The translations under genes and the position numbers were made by a program. From Brachionus rotundiformis (taxonomy: Eukaryota; Rotifera; Eurotatoria; Ploima; Brachionidae): a DNA stretch of 64,000 bases. Shown here in pieces: positions 45,052 to 57,146 of the stretch. The stretch is from positions 1,160,892 to 1,224,891 of the forward strand of contig JAESIW010000115.1 of NCBI GenBank assembly GCA_016802295.1, read 5' to 3'. Every line of letters begins with the position of its first letter. Position 1 is the stretch's first letter. A model generated the notes under the pieces. That model was not told the DNA's origin. It did no database searches and was given only the letters and a program-made list of their open reading frames with translations.

Positions 45052-46959
45052 TTTTTGTAATTTCACTATTCAATGTTTCTGATTTTTTTTGAATATTTAA
45101 ATTGTTTCTGTCATAGGTATTTATATTTAATGTAAGGATTATTTTCTTAATTGCAAGTAATAAAACACGAAATTATGGCTTATCATATCTTACAATCCTT
45201 CTTTCAACTTTATTATATAATAAACATTTCAGCTAAGTCTATTTAATCAAATAATGTTATAAAATAATCGTCTCATTTTTTCTAAAATAATAACTTTACT
45301 GCCTTGCACACCCTACATTTATTTACATTTTATGACCATTCTACTTTTATTTTTGTTTAAAGGAAAATTTTAATTTTGATTTCTATTTTAGAATAGGCTC
45401 ACTGCCATCAAAAATTATCTCATTAAAAGCGAGTTTAAAATGTGAACAAAAATTTATGTAATTATTTAAGTTTTTGATAATTTACAAGCTTGACACTTAA
45501 ACTTAAAAAAAAATAATTGAAATTGCTCAAAATTTTTAAAAAATATTTTCAGATCCATGCATGTAATCGGATTAAACTTAATTAAAATTCAAAAAAATTT
45601 TTTGTACAAAATAAAAGTTTAAAAAAGTTAAAATATGAAAATTTATATTTTTAGAATATTTTTTCGGTTAATATTTGATTACTAATTACAATTTAATTAA
45701 CCGAATTGTATCAAAGCTACTTACTGTAAATAGAAATTTATAAAATAAGCTTGTTAAATAAGTACGAGTTTTAATTTGTTAAAATTAATTGTTTTCTGTC
45801 AAAATTATGAATCTTTATTAATCATTTTTTTAAAAAGAGAGGATTTAAAGAGTTGGTTTGCTAGTGTGATCGAATCCAAACAAATTAAAATATATATTTA
45901 TTTAAATGATATTAATACTAAGCAAAATTTGATACAATAATAAAACGGTTAAGTTATTTGAAGATAGTTTTTAAACAGATAAAAAAATTCTAATATGATT
46001 CTAATATGAATTCTAATATCGTTTTTTTTAAATATTAAAAAGAATAGAAACGATGAGAAAGTTTATTTTTCAGACATCCTAATTTTACTTTATTACATAC
46101 CTTTATATGCTTATGACTTAGGTCTTAATAATTTTAAATTGGGACTAATTCTCTAAATTTTTATCAAAACGTTATTATTATATTTCCTCAGTTTTTCATT
46201 AATTAAGAAAGCTCTGCTTCATTAATAACCAAAATATTTTCCTAAGATAAGATACCCCAAAGAAGAAAAATTAAAATCATTCATTGTCTGTTTTTTTATC
46301 TAAAATAGTCTAATTTTTTTTGACTTAGATTTTTTATTATTCCAAATCTTTAAATCGTGACATGTTCGAATTTAATGAAATATATTTCAGCACTATTCAA
46401 AATTAAATTCTGTCTGATAATTATACAGCAGACCAATTTATGGTAAAGTCCATCTTTTTTCCTGCTGGATTAGTAACTGTCAATGAATTGGTTAGTTCAT
46501 TAGGATTTTGTCAATCAATCTGGCTTGAACCTGCTTTAATTTTAAAAATTCGATATTGACCATATATCCTTTTTGCTTATAAATATGTTTCAAATCATTT
46601 TTTGATTTTAGACAAATTCAGATTTTATTTTTTTAGATAATTTTAATCAAAAGAAGTGCGAAAGCGTCGTACAGGAATACCTTTTTGTTTGAAAAGAGAC
46701 TTACAAAAATGAGACTTATTCAAAAATATCAAGGAATTTTCTTGATTTGTTTTAAATAGAATTATATTTCTTGAAGAAGGTGAGTCCAAAGAAGACAAGA
46801 CATGTTTTTTTTTAAATAGTTCCGCATTTAGTTGTAATGCTATCGATAAATAAAACACTGCTATTTGGAAATATGGTATTAGATGATAAATGCAAGAAAA
46901 TTAAATCTGCAATCCAACTAATGTAATTGAAAGTTTAAAATAACATTCTTTAATATTTA
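45052..46959. other. AT-rich stretch without a recognised gene
   Basis: Only short chance frames were seen, including a 71-codon minus-strand one at 46643-46858. Confidence 0.55.
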
Positions 46960-47545
46960 AATTTTTTAAATGGTCCTGGGAAAAATATCTAAAGCGTTCA
47001 AGTCATGGTCAATTGGTACGTTCAAGAATCTTTACGTGGCATTTTTTAGACCTAGTCTCGAGTACGTGTTGGCTGCTTCTGTACACGAAGAAGGACATTT
47101 TCGGCAAAGTTCAAATAAGAGCAACAAAATTGGTCAAGTCACTTGGGCATCTATCTTATGAGAAGAGATTAGAGAACTTGGGACTCACTACCCTGAGCAA
47201 AAGAAGAGAGAGAAAGGAGATCTTGTCGAATATTTCAAGATAGCTACTGGTTTTACCAAAGTCCAGCGAGGAGTATACGGGAGTACCAACACGGATGAGC
47301 GAGCTGACGAGAATGAAGTAACGAGAACATTTCATACTTAGTTGTAACAGAGTATTAGACAACTGGAACAGATTTCCTCCTGTAATTGTCAAAGCAAGTA
47401 CAAAGAACTTGTTTAAGAAAATTATTGACGAAATCACCACGTCGTGATAGTCAAAGGAGAATGAGGCACTGTCAGACAGCTATTAAGGCTATTATAGCGA
47501 TCCCTACATAGGTTTTTGTTTGGTGGGATAAACCACCAAATGCTA
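46960..47545 (+). mobile_element. LINE (CR1/L2/Jockey-like) 3' end, 5'-truncated
   Basis: With frame changes the plus strand reads LYVAFFRPSLEYVLAAS, then RATKLVKSLGHLSYEKRLEN, LGLTTLSKRRERKE, and NRVLDNWNRFPPVIVKASTK with NLFKKIID. These are the usual C-terminal blocks of a CR1/L2-type reverse transcriptase protein. The 3' untranslated part has a hairpin GGTGG..CCACC (about 47521-47537). It is truncated at the 5' side, as is usual for failed target-primed insertion, and is non-functional. Confidence 0.85.
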
Positions 47546-47680
47546 TTATTTTTATAACTCATAATAATTTTATCTAAATTTATTATTTAGATATTAAATT
47601 GACTAAAATTTTATTTTTAAAATTATGATAGAAATATTTTTATATAGATATATATATATTAAAATTATTAATTTTTTTCT

Positions 47681-49942
47681 TTAATTTCGTTTAAAAATTT
47701 TTTTTAAAAATTCACAAAATTTTATATCAATATAGAAATAAAAAATTGTATTAGCTGAAATTGGAATCAAAAAGAATAAATCGGAAAATTCTTGAACAAT
47801 TGTGCAAGTTTTCTTATATTTATAACATATATTCATGAATGATCTATAGTTAGTTGACTTTTGATAAATTATAGAGCAAAATATGAGTATTTCAAAAGTT
47901 CTAAAGATAGTAATAAATATCATATTTAATAAAATAGCATATAGAGATTTATTTTGCTTGGATTTTTTGGATACTAATTTCCTCAAATTCAAGATTTCTT
48001 TCTTAACTAATAATGATTTAAAATCTAAAAAAAGTCTAAATTCTATTAGAGAAAAAATGACAGTACACATAAAACGATTGAAAAAAAAATTAATAATATA
48101 GAATATAAAAATTAAATTAAATTTTATACGCATTTTGGCCGGTATTAATGGTAATGAATAAGTAAGGAAAAAAGAGTTGGTATTAGGATATTCAACGTAG
48201 TAGTCTAGTTCATTTATATTCATCGAATCAGTATTTAATTTGTTCATTAAAACTGTCGAAACAAGTTCATTAATCAGATAAAATATTAGAAAAATTATTC
48301 CAAAAATTTTAATGTATTGTCTTTTATATAAACTCGTTAGATTGTTTTTAAAAAACGAATTAAGAGCCATCAGTCTTTTGACAGATACTAGCAGGTGCAA
48401 TATGTTGGATACAAATTTTAAAACATTTTTACCAAATTTAGCCAGATAAATTTCAATTACTTGAATAAAAATCTTTGTATGAAATGGTGAACAAAAAATA
48501 GAATTTGAAGAAACACATCTAGTTGAAATATGAAAAATTTCGATCAAAACATAAACCAAATTTACTATTGAATTAATAAGCATTATTTTTGTAATAATTG
48601 AATTATTGTCCAGATTGGATCTTATATATATATTAATTAGTACAAAAGCGTTTATACTGTTTGTAATAAATGCAATAATTGCAAAAATTAGTTTCAAAAT
48701 CAAAATATTAAAATAGAACATTTCAAAATAATAAACTATATTTGAATTGGAATCAAATTCAAATACTTTATTACATTTTTTAGCTAATAAATCGAATTTG
48801 CATTTAATAATTGAATCACTCATATTATTTGGCAAATCACAAATAGGTAATAATGATCCAGGATTGTGGTAAAGTTTGAATATTGACTTTTTGTTTTTAT
48901 AGATCCAGATTAGAAGACAAGAACACTTTCCAAAATTATAATTGTACTTTGGTAAAACAAATATCATCCTTTGCTCAGGTATATTCTTAAAAAAACAAAA
49001 ATCTTCATTAGGATATGTGTAATATTGATTAAAAAAATAATCAAAATTTAAAAAGACGAAGACAATTTTATCCATGTTATTTTTCAGTTCATTTATATTA
49101 CTCAAATTTACAAATACATTTTTGTTTAATTCATTCAGCCATTTGAATCCATCCATCATGAGTTTTTTGTTCATATCTATATTTATACTTTTACAATTTA
49201 ATGATTTAAGAGCATCTGGTTCAATAGAGTCTATCAGTCCAGTAAAAATTAAATTTGAATGATTTTTAAATGAAATAAGGCTTTTTTTAACTAAACCTTT
49301 GAAAAAATCAAAATTTAAAAATTTAATAAAACTATTTAATTGGCGTGGTTCAATTGTTTGGTCAAAATATATCATGTTTTTCTTTAGAAAACAGTTTGCC
49401 AAACCACTGAATTTTAATTCATATAAATTTGAATGAGCGAAAAATAATGGACATGTATTTGGAAAGTATTTGACACTAAATCCGAATTTGATTGAAAGAA
49501 GATATTTGCCAAAGCTTGAATTAAAAGACTGGCAAATACTGCATTGTTCAATTGATTTTAATTTGGAATGGAAAAAATATAATGACACAAGTTGTTGCTT
49601 TGGAACTGTTGGTATAAATATAGGTTTATAAATGTTGATTGAATCAATAAATAAGAATTTAATCTTTAAATTTCTATACTCAGTATCACTCTTTCTAATT
49701 TTAATATAAAAATCTAGATGTATTTTTCGAATTGGTATAATTTTAATGGTCAAAGCTCTTTTTTTAAAAAATGTATCCAAATAACTTAAATTTAGTTGTG
49801 AAAAATTATTAAAACCACTAATTGTCAGCGTATTAGCTTTTTCAATTCTAAGATATTTGTAATGAATTGGCTCGATTTGTTGTGAAAAAACAAATCGGCT
49901 TAATTTGACTATCATAATTGTTATTAAAAAATTAAAATTCAT
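47681..49942 (-). CDS. seven-transmembrane receptor with long leucine-rich-type ectodomain, intronless
   Basis: A 753-residue single-exon frame. The signal peptide (about 1-20) ends near RFVFSQ. An ectodomain of about 400 residues follows, rich in Leu/Ile/Phe/Asn strands with irregular LRR-like spacing (for example NLYELKFSGLANCFLKKN) and paired cysteines. About seven hydrophobic helices span residues 425-745, the first being LILKLIFAIIAFITNSINAF. Basic loops separate the helices and a short basic tail ends the protein. Asn in the first helix (TNS) fits a rhodopsin-like receptor, but DRY and NPxxY are not clear. It is probably a divergent GPCR, perhaps from a lineage-expanded chemosensory family. 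The ligand is unknown. The AT-rich codon use matches its surroundings. Confidence 0.65.
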   Translation of the reverse strand: MNFNFLITIMIVKLSRFVFSQQIEPIHYKYLRIEKANTLTISGFNNFSQLNLSYLDTFFKKRALTIKIIPIRKIHLDFYIKIRKSDTEYRNLKIKFLFIDSINIYKPIFIPTVPKQQLVSLYFFHSKLKSIEQCSICQSFNSSFGKYLLSIKFGFSVKYFPNTCPLFFAHSNLYELKFSGLANCFLKKNMIYFDQTIEPRQLNSFIKFLNFDFFKGLVKKSLISFKNHSNLIFTGLIDSIEPDALKSLNCKSINIDMNKKLMMDGFKWLNELNKNVFVNLSNINELKNNMDKIVFVFLNFDYFFNQYYTYPNEDFCFFKNIPEQRMIFVLPKYNYNFGKCSCLLIWIYKNKKSIFKLYHNPGSLLPICDLPNNMSDSIIKCKFDLLAKKCNKVFEFDSNSNIVYYFEMFYFNILILKLIFAIIAFITNSINAFVLINIYIRSNLDNNSIITKIMLINSIVNLVYVLIEIFHISTRCVSSNSIFCSPFHTKIFIQVIEIYLAKFGKNVLKFVSNILHLLVSVKRLMALNSFFKNNLTSLYKRQYIKIFGIIFLIFYLINELVSTVLMNKLNTDSMNINELDYYVEYPNTNSFFLTYSLPLIPAKMRIKFNLIFIFYIINFFFNRFMCTVIFSLIEFRLFLDFKSLLVKKEILNLRKLVSKKSKQNKSLYAILLNMIFITIFRTFEILIFCSIIYQKSTNYRSFMNICYKYKKTCTIVQEFSDLFFLIPISANTIFYFYIDIKFCEFLKKIFKRN

Positions 49943-51340
49943 TTTATTAAAAATATAAAAGAATAAATTTCAAAAGGCGCTTTTTATTATATGTTTTTTA
50001 ATGCTTTTAAGAAAAATTAAATTAATTTTTTTAATTTTGACAGATCTTAAATAATTTCGACTTGTATTTTGAATTATATTAAATGTTATTTGATAAGAGA
50101 AATAGATAAAAAAAACTGAATTTGAAAAAATTCTTTACCAGATGAACAGTATAATCAATTTTTTGTTAATTTTGACATATATAAAATAATTAGTTAAAAA
50201 AATAATATTGTAAATAGTTGAAATGATCAAAATTAATAAAAAAATATACATTTTACACTTATCCTAAAAAGCTTTTTAAAATTATTGAATAAATAAAAAT
50301 TTGTTTTTGTTAATCGAATCTTCATTTCATTTAAATCAAATTTTATTTTAAATGATAGATGAATTTGAACTAATGCACCTTATTTTGACAAGCATCAAGA
50401 AATTATTTACAAAATAAAACAAGTGATGTGTACAACAATTTTAGATATAAAAATAAAAATTAAATAATTAAATTGGTTAAATTAGTTCTTATGATTAATT
50501 CATGGTGGCAGCCACATGCATCTTAAGTGCATGTGATCTTTCACGTAGTCTGCAGAAGAGCTGTATGGCGGGTGCATAGGCCTACATGTCTTTGTCCAAG
50601 TCTTGTCTAATGAGGGCGCTGTTGGCTTCGGCCATCTCCCAGTATAGAATCCGAAAGTAGCGAGAATATGCTGTACAGCTGACCCTCTGCAGATAGACGT
50701 AACTTTGGAAGCCTTAATTTAAGACTAGTTAAATTCTTACAGACTAAAGCATAATTGGCAAATTGACATGGCTAAAATAGAGAACATGATAAGATACCAA
50801 CAGGCTCAGGTGGGCAAGACATATTAGACGAAAACTCGAAGTGTTTCGGGCGAAATAGTAGGCCTGAAAGAGAGTGAATGGGTTGTCCTTAGGAGGATTG
50901 GAGTAACACTTTCAAAATATGTCTAAGACTCATAGACCATAGTGAAAAAGCGCTACAAAATATTGTGGATTAAAGATGAGCATAAAATAACCATTGTTTT
51001 TATTATTATATTTATTAAAAAAATTATTAAATATTTAGTTCAAAATTTTCAAAAAATCAAATCCTATTTGATAAAATAATTAAATAAATTTGTAAAAAAC
51101 TTGTAAAGCAAAGCCAAAATAAACAAAATAAAAATTTTAATTAAATTTAAGTTATTTTATTAATTGGCAATATTAAAAAAAAAATAATATTTGAAGGCAA
51201 TGACCATTAAATCTGATCAAGAAAAAAAAAAGTACAAAATTCAAATTAAAATCGATTTACCATTAGAATTCTCATACAAGTCTAATTTTTATACAAAGTT
51301 CTTTAACAATAATATTAAATTCAAAAATCACAATGAATAT
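49943..51340. other. spacer with repeat copy B and possible element remnant
   Basis: It contains the 165-bp repeat (50529-50693). About 270 bp of GC-richer sequence follow (50694-50965) that looks like the rest of an old element. No coding frame survives. Confidence 0.5.
50529..50693 (+). repeat. 165-bp dispersed repeat, copy B (copy A 19815-19979)
   Basis: Same length and orientation as copy A, with about 11 substitutions. See copy A. Confidence 0.85.
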
Positions 51341-53716
51341 CTATATATCAATTGGCGTTATTTGTCGCTCACCTTCGGCCAAAAAAATGGCACAAGCCCT
51401 CTTCAACAACACAACGCCCAATTGATTTTTTTTCACCTGGGTCCATTCTTTGGCCTGTCCATAGTAGTTTCCTTTTTTCATGTTGGTAAGTTGGTGCAGG
51501 CCGAGCGCGTCAATCATGGCCGCTTCCCTGGTATACGCCTCGCTCGGAATGACACTCTGAAAGCAGTGTAGGGACACAATGCCTTTGTTATCGTCCCATA
51601 TTTCGACAATTCTGGCCATTTTTTTTGTCATCTTTGCACTAGGCGGCTCATCGCCGTCCACTTTTAGATTGTTGAGCTTTTTCCAATGCTTTAGAGTGTC
51701 GTAGAGATGCGCGTAGGGACGCGCCCGACTGCCTTTTCCAATGTAAAAAATAGATGACACAAATGTGCGAAATGTGTCTTTTTCGCTCAAATATTTGGCT
51801 CTTTTTGGCAAATTTTGGCTCAGTCTAGGGTCAATTAGCAGATAGTTGAAAGCTGACTTAACATTGCCCTCGCGCCACTCGCACCTAGGCTCTATCAGTT
51901 CATTATTGTGGTCAAACTTGGCCTCAAAACAATTGAACATATTCGCCTCGATTACATCAGATCCACTGGTCAAATTCATCTTATTCACCAATTCCTGGAT
52001 CAATTCATCCGAATAGCCCATCATTGCGAACTGCTTGCGCTGCGTTTTGTCCAACTCTAGCTGAATTTCTTTGCACAAAGAAAAATCGCTGTCAAGACAA
52101 CCATCTTGGGCAGTTCTAAAAGAAAAAGAAGAGTTTTTAAATGTAATGTCGTTTGTGATCAGGCTAGAGTCGGTTTTGTTCTCTTGGCCGACCAAATAGT
52201 CCTCGTTGGCTCTCTGGTATATCCTGCCGGTGACATGCGGCTCCATTTTTTGCCGCATTACCTTCTGTTTTACATCTGCATTGGCGTATATGCGCTGGGT
52301 GTCGGCCAGGCTTGATGAGCGCTGTCTTGACTTGGTGACTTTGCTGGCCGGACTATTTTCCTTGGCCAAATTGATCGAGGAGTTTGCCTTTGATTCAGGT
52401 GATGCTTGGACTTTTTTCCTAAACTTAAAATCACTCGGCCTTAGGCTTGATGAGACTTCGGTGGAAAATTTTGACAAAAAATTTTTAAATTTGTTTGGCG
52501 AGCTTGAAGATGAGAACTTTTGGCTCAATTTGGACTGAAGTTCTTCGATTAGGTCCGGCGGAGCGACCGGCACTGCTTTGAGTCTGAGCATTTTGCCGCT
52601 TGTTTGAGTCTCCTTGCTGCTCGAAGGCCTGTACTCGGCGATGGTCGGCACCGGAGGTGGCGGAGGCGGTGGTGGTGCTGGAGGCGCGCTTGCAACCTGC
52701 CTGCTCGTTTTGGGAGTGTCTTTTTTGGGTGTCAAATAGGCAGGGAGCTTGTCTGGTGATAAAAATCGCTTGCCGGTTATTTTAGTTTGGGTCGAGCTGT
52801 TCGATTTGGGGGTCCGGCCTCTGCTATGATTGACAAACGGCGACGACCGTAGAGTCGTGTCCATGGTCGGCGATGAGCCCATTTGCTTGCTCTCGAGCTT
52901 AAGGTCAATTATATTGGATATCAACTGCTCCAGGTCTTGTCTGTTTTCCAAGCTTTTAACTGCAGGCTTTTTCCTATTTAGATTTTCATCTTTTAAATGA
53001 AACTCCAAGTGAGACTCGTCAAAAGTCGACGTTTTTATGTTTGAGTAGGATTGGTCGTAGTCTAAGGATAATATGGACTCGTCGCTTGACAGTGATATAC
53101 GATTTTCGTACAAAGTTGCGTTTGTTTTCGAGTTTTTTTCGCCTAGTTTTTTTATATGCTCGGTCAGTATTCGGACACAATCGTTGCTCTGATGCTCCGT
53201 AGCTATGTCCAGCACTGTTTTTCCATCCTTAAACAATTATCTATCAATAATTATCTTTTATCAATTATCTATTATTAATTATCTATTATCGATTATCTTT
53301 TATTAGATAATAATTTTAAAAAAATAAAAAAGCTCAGTTTACTTTAGCTCGGATGAACGGGTCTGCCTGGTTGAGCAAGAGAAGCTGCAAAGAGTCGTAC
53401 TTGTTCCAATAGGCGCAAACATGAAGCGGGGTCCAGTTGTCTTTGGAGCTCTTTATGTTGACATTGGCGTTGTTTTTGATAAAGAGTCGCGTGAACTTGA
53501 GGTCATTTTCTAGACCGACCGCTATGTGGAACGACGATATTCCATTGTGTTCTTTGAATAGGCGGTTCGGGTCGGCGCCAATGCTCAATAAAAAAAGAGT
53601 TTCTCTTCAAATTAGATAAAGTAATTTAAACAATTAATTATTGGTAAAAAATTGGTGTACTTGTAATCTTCGTTGAGAACTGCTTCGAATAGGCTGAGGT
53701 CTAAATTGACGTCCAT
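51341..53716 (-). CDS. ANKLE1: ANKLE1-type GIY-YIG endonuclease (ankyrin-repeat protein; LEM-3 in nematodes)
   Basis: Three exons: 53716-53661, 53583-53343 and 53227-51341, all in phase; 727 residues (human ANKLE1 615). Ankyrin repeats at about 20-130 include NWTPLHVCAYWNKYDSLQLL and DGKTVLDIA. A long Ser- and Pro-rich linker (a run of nine Pro) follows. The C-terminal GIY-YIG nuclease (about 584-727) has VSSIFYIGKGSRARPYAHLY, a catalytic-type Arg in ARPY, Glu in YTREAAMID and Asn in LTNMKKG. ANKLE1 cleaves DNA bridges and branched DNA near the end of mitosis. A LEM motif is not clearly visible between linker and nuclease. Codon use is GC-richer than the flanks. Confidence 0.9.
53228..53342. 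repeat. ATTATCTATTA-type minisatellite filling an ANKLE1 intron
   Basis: The 115-bp intron is mostly tandem variants of ATTATCTATTA / AATTATCTTTTATC (about 53236-53312). Confidence 0.7.
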
Positions 53717-54239
53717 TTAAATTAGTTTCATCTGTTTATTTTGAGCTGGAATTAATCAAATGATGAGTCGTTAGAAATCAAATTTTTGAAACTTATTGGC
53801 CATGACATTATGCAGAGCTGAGATCGTGTCCGAATTATTGACTTATTCGATTGATTTTTGTACCAATAGACCATGCAGTTATTTGCCTATAATCAGACAA
53901 TAGCCTTTAATTTTTACAAAGAAAAAAAATTTTTTTTTATTAAAATTTTAATTTCGTGAAAATTATATTTTTTAGAAAAATATATTTTTTTGATATTTGT
54001 TTTCAAGTTTAAGCGCCTCAATTGTACCAACTTGATGTTAATTATTTGATTGATTATTAATGAGGCCAATATTTGATTAAATGTTGACGCTGAATGTTTC
54101 CACTTGAAAATTTGATGCTGGTTTTTGACCTAATTGGACAAAGGATCAATATAACCATTTATTTTGTACCTGTTTATTAGTTTTTTTTTTTGCTTCCTAG
54201 CTATATAAACTGCTACTCTGCTATGATTTATTTTGTTAT
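53717..54239. other. ANKLE1 5' flank
   Basis: AT-rich upstream region. AAACAG followed by ATGAAACTAATTTAA lies directly before the ATG. Nothing else was seen. Confidence 0.4.
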
Positions 54240-54770
54240 TCATCCTTTAAATTACCACCATACAGGTATCAATTTGCTCAAAAAAGTGGTCCACTTTTAT
54301 CACTTCTATCTTCTACTCCCAGAGGAGCATAAGGCGTCCACACGTCCCTTCCATTCTCCTTTTTTCTTAGCGACTATTTCTGGTAGTACCAATGTGAGTT
54401 TTATCTCCTTCAAATCTTTTCCTCAACGTCATCTATGGTCTTCCTGCATTTATCCTTCTCATAGGAATCCAATAAAAAGCAACTCTAGGAATTCAGTCAG
54501 TCGTTTGGCATTCTAATTACAAGTCCCAGCCACTTAAGTCGTCTTTTGTGTAAAAAATAATAATAGATGAAGATATCTACATTTCTTAATGTGGAGAACG
54601 GAGTTTCTTTCCTTCTTTAATCTGTTTTAAATGTATCCTAGCTTTCTAGATATGTAAAACTGTCGGCACATTTTAGGTTTTCATCTCCTCCAGAAATTGG
54701 TATATTGAGCTCTTTTTTAATGCAACTGACTTGTGTTTTTCTGGTATAAATGATATTTTAATACATTGTT
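54240..54770 (-). mobile_element. RTE-like LINE remnant (C-terminal part)
   Basis: On the minus strand, with stops and shifts, the order is YTRKTQVSCIKKELNIPISG, then DENLKCADSFTYLES (the .F.YLGS block), RRLKWLGLVIRMPND, an MRRINAGRP.MTLRKRFE block and GEWKGRVDALCSSGSRR. These are the usual C-terminal blocks of RTE-type elements. It is dead. Confidence 0.75.
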
Positions 54771-56136
54771 AATTTGTTTTTATTAACAAGGCATTATTGT
54801 TAGAATTTGGAAAGCATCCACTTAAAGCCAACCTAAATATTGATTTGCCAAAAATTTCATCATTCAAGTGAAAGAAAATTTTTAAAGAAATTTCTTTTTT
54901 CAATTTAATTAATCTAAATTCAAATAATCATGAAAATGCTTAATGACTTTTATAATTGATGTATTATTTTTTCCCATGCGAAAAATTATTTTATTGATCA
55001 CTAGAACTCTAAATCATCTATCAATTTGAATGAGGAATGAGATAGACATGACTAACTCATTCAGTAACTTTAGTGACCAAAATGGCAAATGATCATAAAG
55101 AAGGAAGATTCAATCTTATATCTTTTTTAATTTTTCTAGCAATATTTATTTTATACTAAAATTTTAATTTCCAATTTAATTTTACGCATTGATTTTAATC
55201 TAAATTCGTTTGAAAAAAACATAAAGTTGTCAAAAATTTAAGAATCTGTTTTTTTTTTTATTTTTTTAACTCCAGATAGTAATCTTAACAGTAAAATTTA
55301 AATATATGGTTCTTTCTGAGGATCATGCTCAACAATAATGCAAAATTCCTAGTAATGAAGAAGACAGCATCCATTCAATCTCTCTCAAAAAAAGCATTCA
55401 ATTTAATGTTTATAAAAAGCAGCTATAATTTAAAATCTTAGATATAATATTTAATTTAAATATTCATTCATCTAATACTGTATTAAATAAAACTTCGACT
55501 GAAATTAATCTACCTTTTAAAAAAATTACACCTGATTTTCGAATCAATCTCAAATAAATATCATATTTATTAAATGTCTAAATTAGAAATATAATAATAT
55601 CTATTAATAGTCAAATGTTAATTAATTTATAAAAAAGGCTTAAAGTCATTTTAATATTAGAAAAAACAAAAGCTTCTACTTTATGTTTAGATTATATTCA
55701 TTCAAACCCTTTCAGATCGATGATTTGGAATTAATAATTAATAGACAAAAATCTAATGACTACTTAAAAGCTTTTTTGCCATTAAAAAGTAATGTATTGA
55801 ATTTTGTTAAGTTTTTTGTGAATATTTAGACTAATTTATTTTAATCTTTTAATTTTAATTTTTAGATTTAAATGTAATTAATGTTAAAATTTGTCTTAAA
55901 AATAATAATTTATTTCACAATTTAATTATGTATTTGAATATTAATATTTAAATATTGATTAAAATTAAAGGAATATATTATGTCTTATTTCATATTTTTA
56001 GCATAGATTAATCTGAATACATAATTAATTAAACTCGAACTAAATTTTCTTTATTTATAAAACTTCAATTTCAAGTTTCTAAGCTATTAATAAAAATATC
56101 TAATCATTGTATCAAAACAATAAAAAAATTGTGATT
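54771..56136. other. AT-rich stretch without a recognised gene
   Basis: No coding or structured repeat was recognised. Confidence 0.5.
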
Positions 56137-57015
56137 ATGGATTATAACTCTTTTGAAAAAAACTTGAATCGCGAGTTCTTATTTTATCATCGAGATGATG
56201 AAACCAATGATAAAATTAATCCTGACATTGCCAAACAAATGAATGACCAAATAACTGATCTCTCTTCAAAATTGACCCAAGTGCCAGTGGTACTTGTTGA
56301 TAAAAGAAGCAAAAAAATAAAAAATCTGAACAAAAAATTATCTTCTAATGATGAAAGTGTAAGAAAAAGCCCATCATATTTGCTGAAATTGATGCGATCG
56401 ATCGCAGAAAAATCATTAAATAAAAGCTCTAAAAATTCATCAAGATCTGAGAATACAAATTCTGAAGAAAGTTTGTACACTAGACAAAGATACTGGAAAA
56501 ATTTGAGCGCCAACTCTGACACTTTAGCTCCTAGACACGACCATTCAGTCTTTAGAATACCTATTAAAAGATTCAGCTCAAATAAAATATTTAAAAATAG
56601 CAACTATTTTAGATCAAATCAATATCTAAGACAAGATTACAGTGACCTATATTTAAGATCAGTTTGTGATACATCCTCAACACCTTATGTAGATAGAAAA
56701 GTATTTGATAATTATTTGAATAGTAATGAAATTTTTGAGCCTAAAAACAACATTTCTAATGACCAGAGCCTTAATTGTGATGGTTACATTGAGCTTTTAT
56801 TTAACATAAGCAAAAATACTCTATTACTGGCAATTCTATTGCTGATTGTTTGGCCTGGAGCTATAATTTTCAAACTTTTCTCTTTAATTACCAACTACTC
56901 GTCTTGTTTTTTTCCCAATTTGGAAGATTTTGAAATATTTTTTGACAGATGGCATAGGATTTTCTTAGAATTGGATGATAAAATTTTAGATCAAATTTCA
57001 TTTTTGAATCAATAA
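56137..57015 (+). CDS. Ser/Asn/Lys-rich protein with one C-terminal membrane segment, unknown
   Basis: A 292-residue single-exon frame starting at the first ATG, 56137 (MDYNSFEKNLNREFLFYHRD). The first 230 residues are polar and basic with Ser-rich clusters (for example KSLNKSSKNSSRSENTNSEE), probably disordered and cytosolic. One strong hydrophobic stretch lies at about 236-260 (LLLAILLLIVWPGAIIFKLF). About 35 acidic/aromatic residues follow. The layout is that of a tail-anchored or single-pass inner-membrane protein. I do not recognise a family. It converges on the CUT gene with 131 bp between the two stops. Confidence 0.6.
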   Translation: MDYNSFEKNLNREFLFYHRDDETNDKINPDIAKQMNDQITDLSSKLTQVPVVLVDKRSKKIKNLNKKLSSNDESVRKSPSYLLKLMRSIAEKSLNKSSKNSSRSENTNSEESLYTRQRYWKNLSANSDTLAPRHDHSVFRIPIKRFSSNKIFKNSNYFRSNQYLRQDYSDLYLRSVCDTSSTPYVDRKVFDNYLNSNEIFEPKNNISNDQSLNCDGYIELLFNISKNTLLLAILLLIVWPGAIIFKLFSLITNYSSCFFPNLEDFEIFFDRWHRIFLELDDKILDQISFLNQ

Positions 57016-57146
57016 ATTAAATTATTTTGTATTTTTGTTTAAATTTTATTCTTATCAAAGAAATATATTAAAGGAAAATTAAAAAAAATATAACATTTAA
57101 AAAATAACTGGACTCAAAAACTAAAATACATTTATTTTCAGAATTT

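Noticed and set aside
46643..46858. 71-codon minus-strand frame beside the LINE
   Set aside because: No recognisable motif; length is expected by chance in AT-rich DNA.
54190..54516. 108-codon plus-strand frame
   Set aside because: It is the antisense of the RTE-like LINE remnant.
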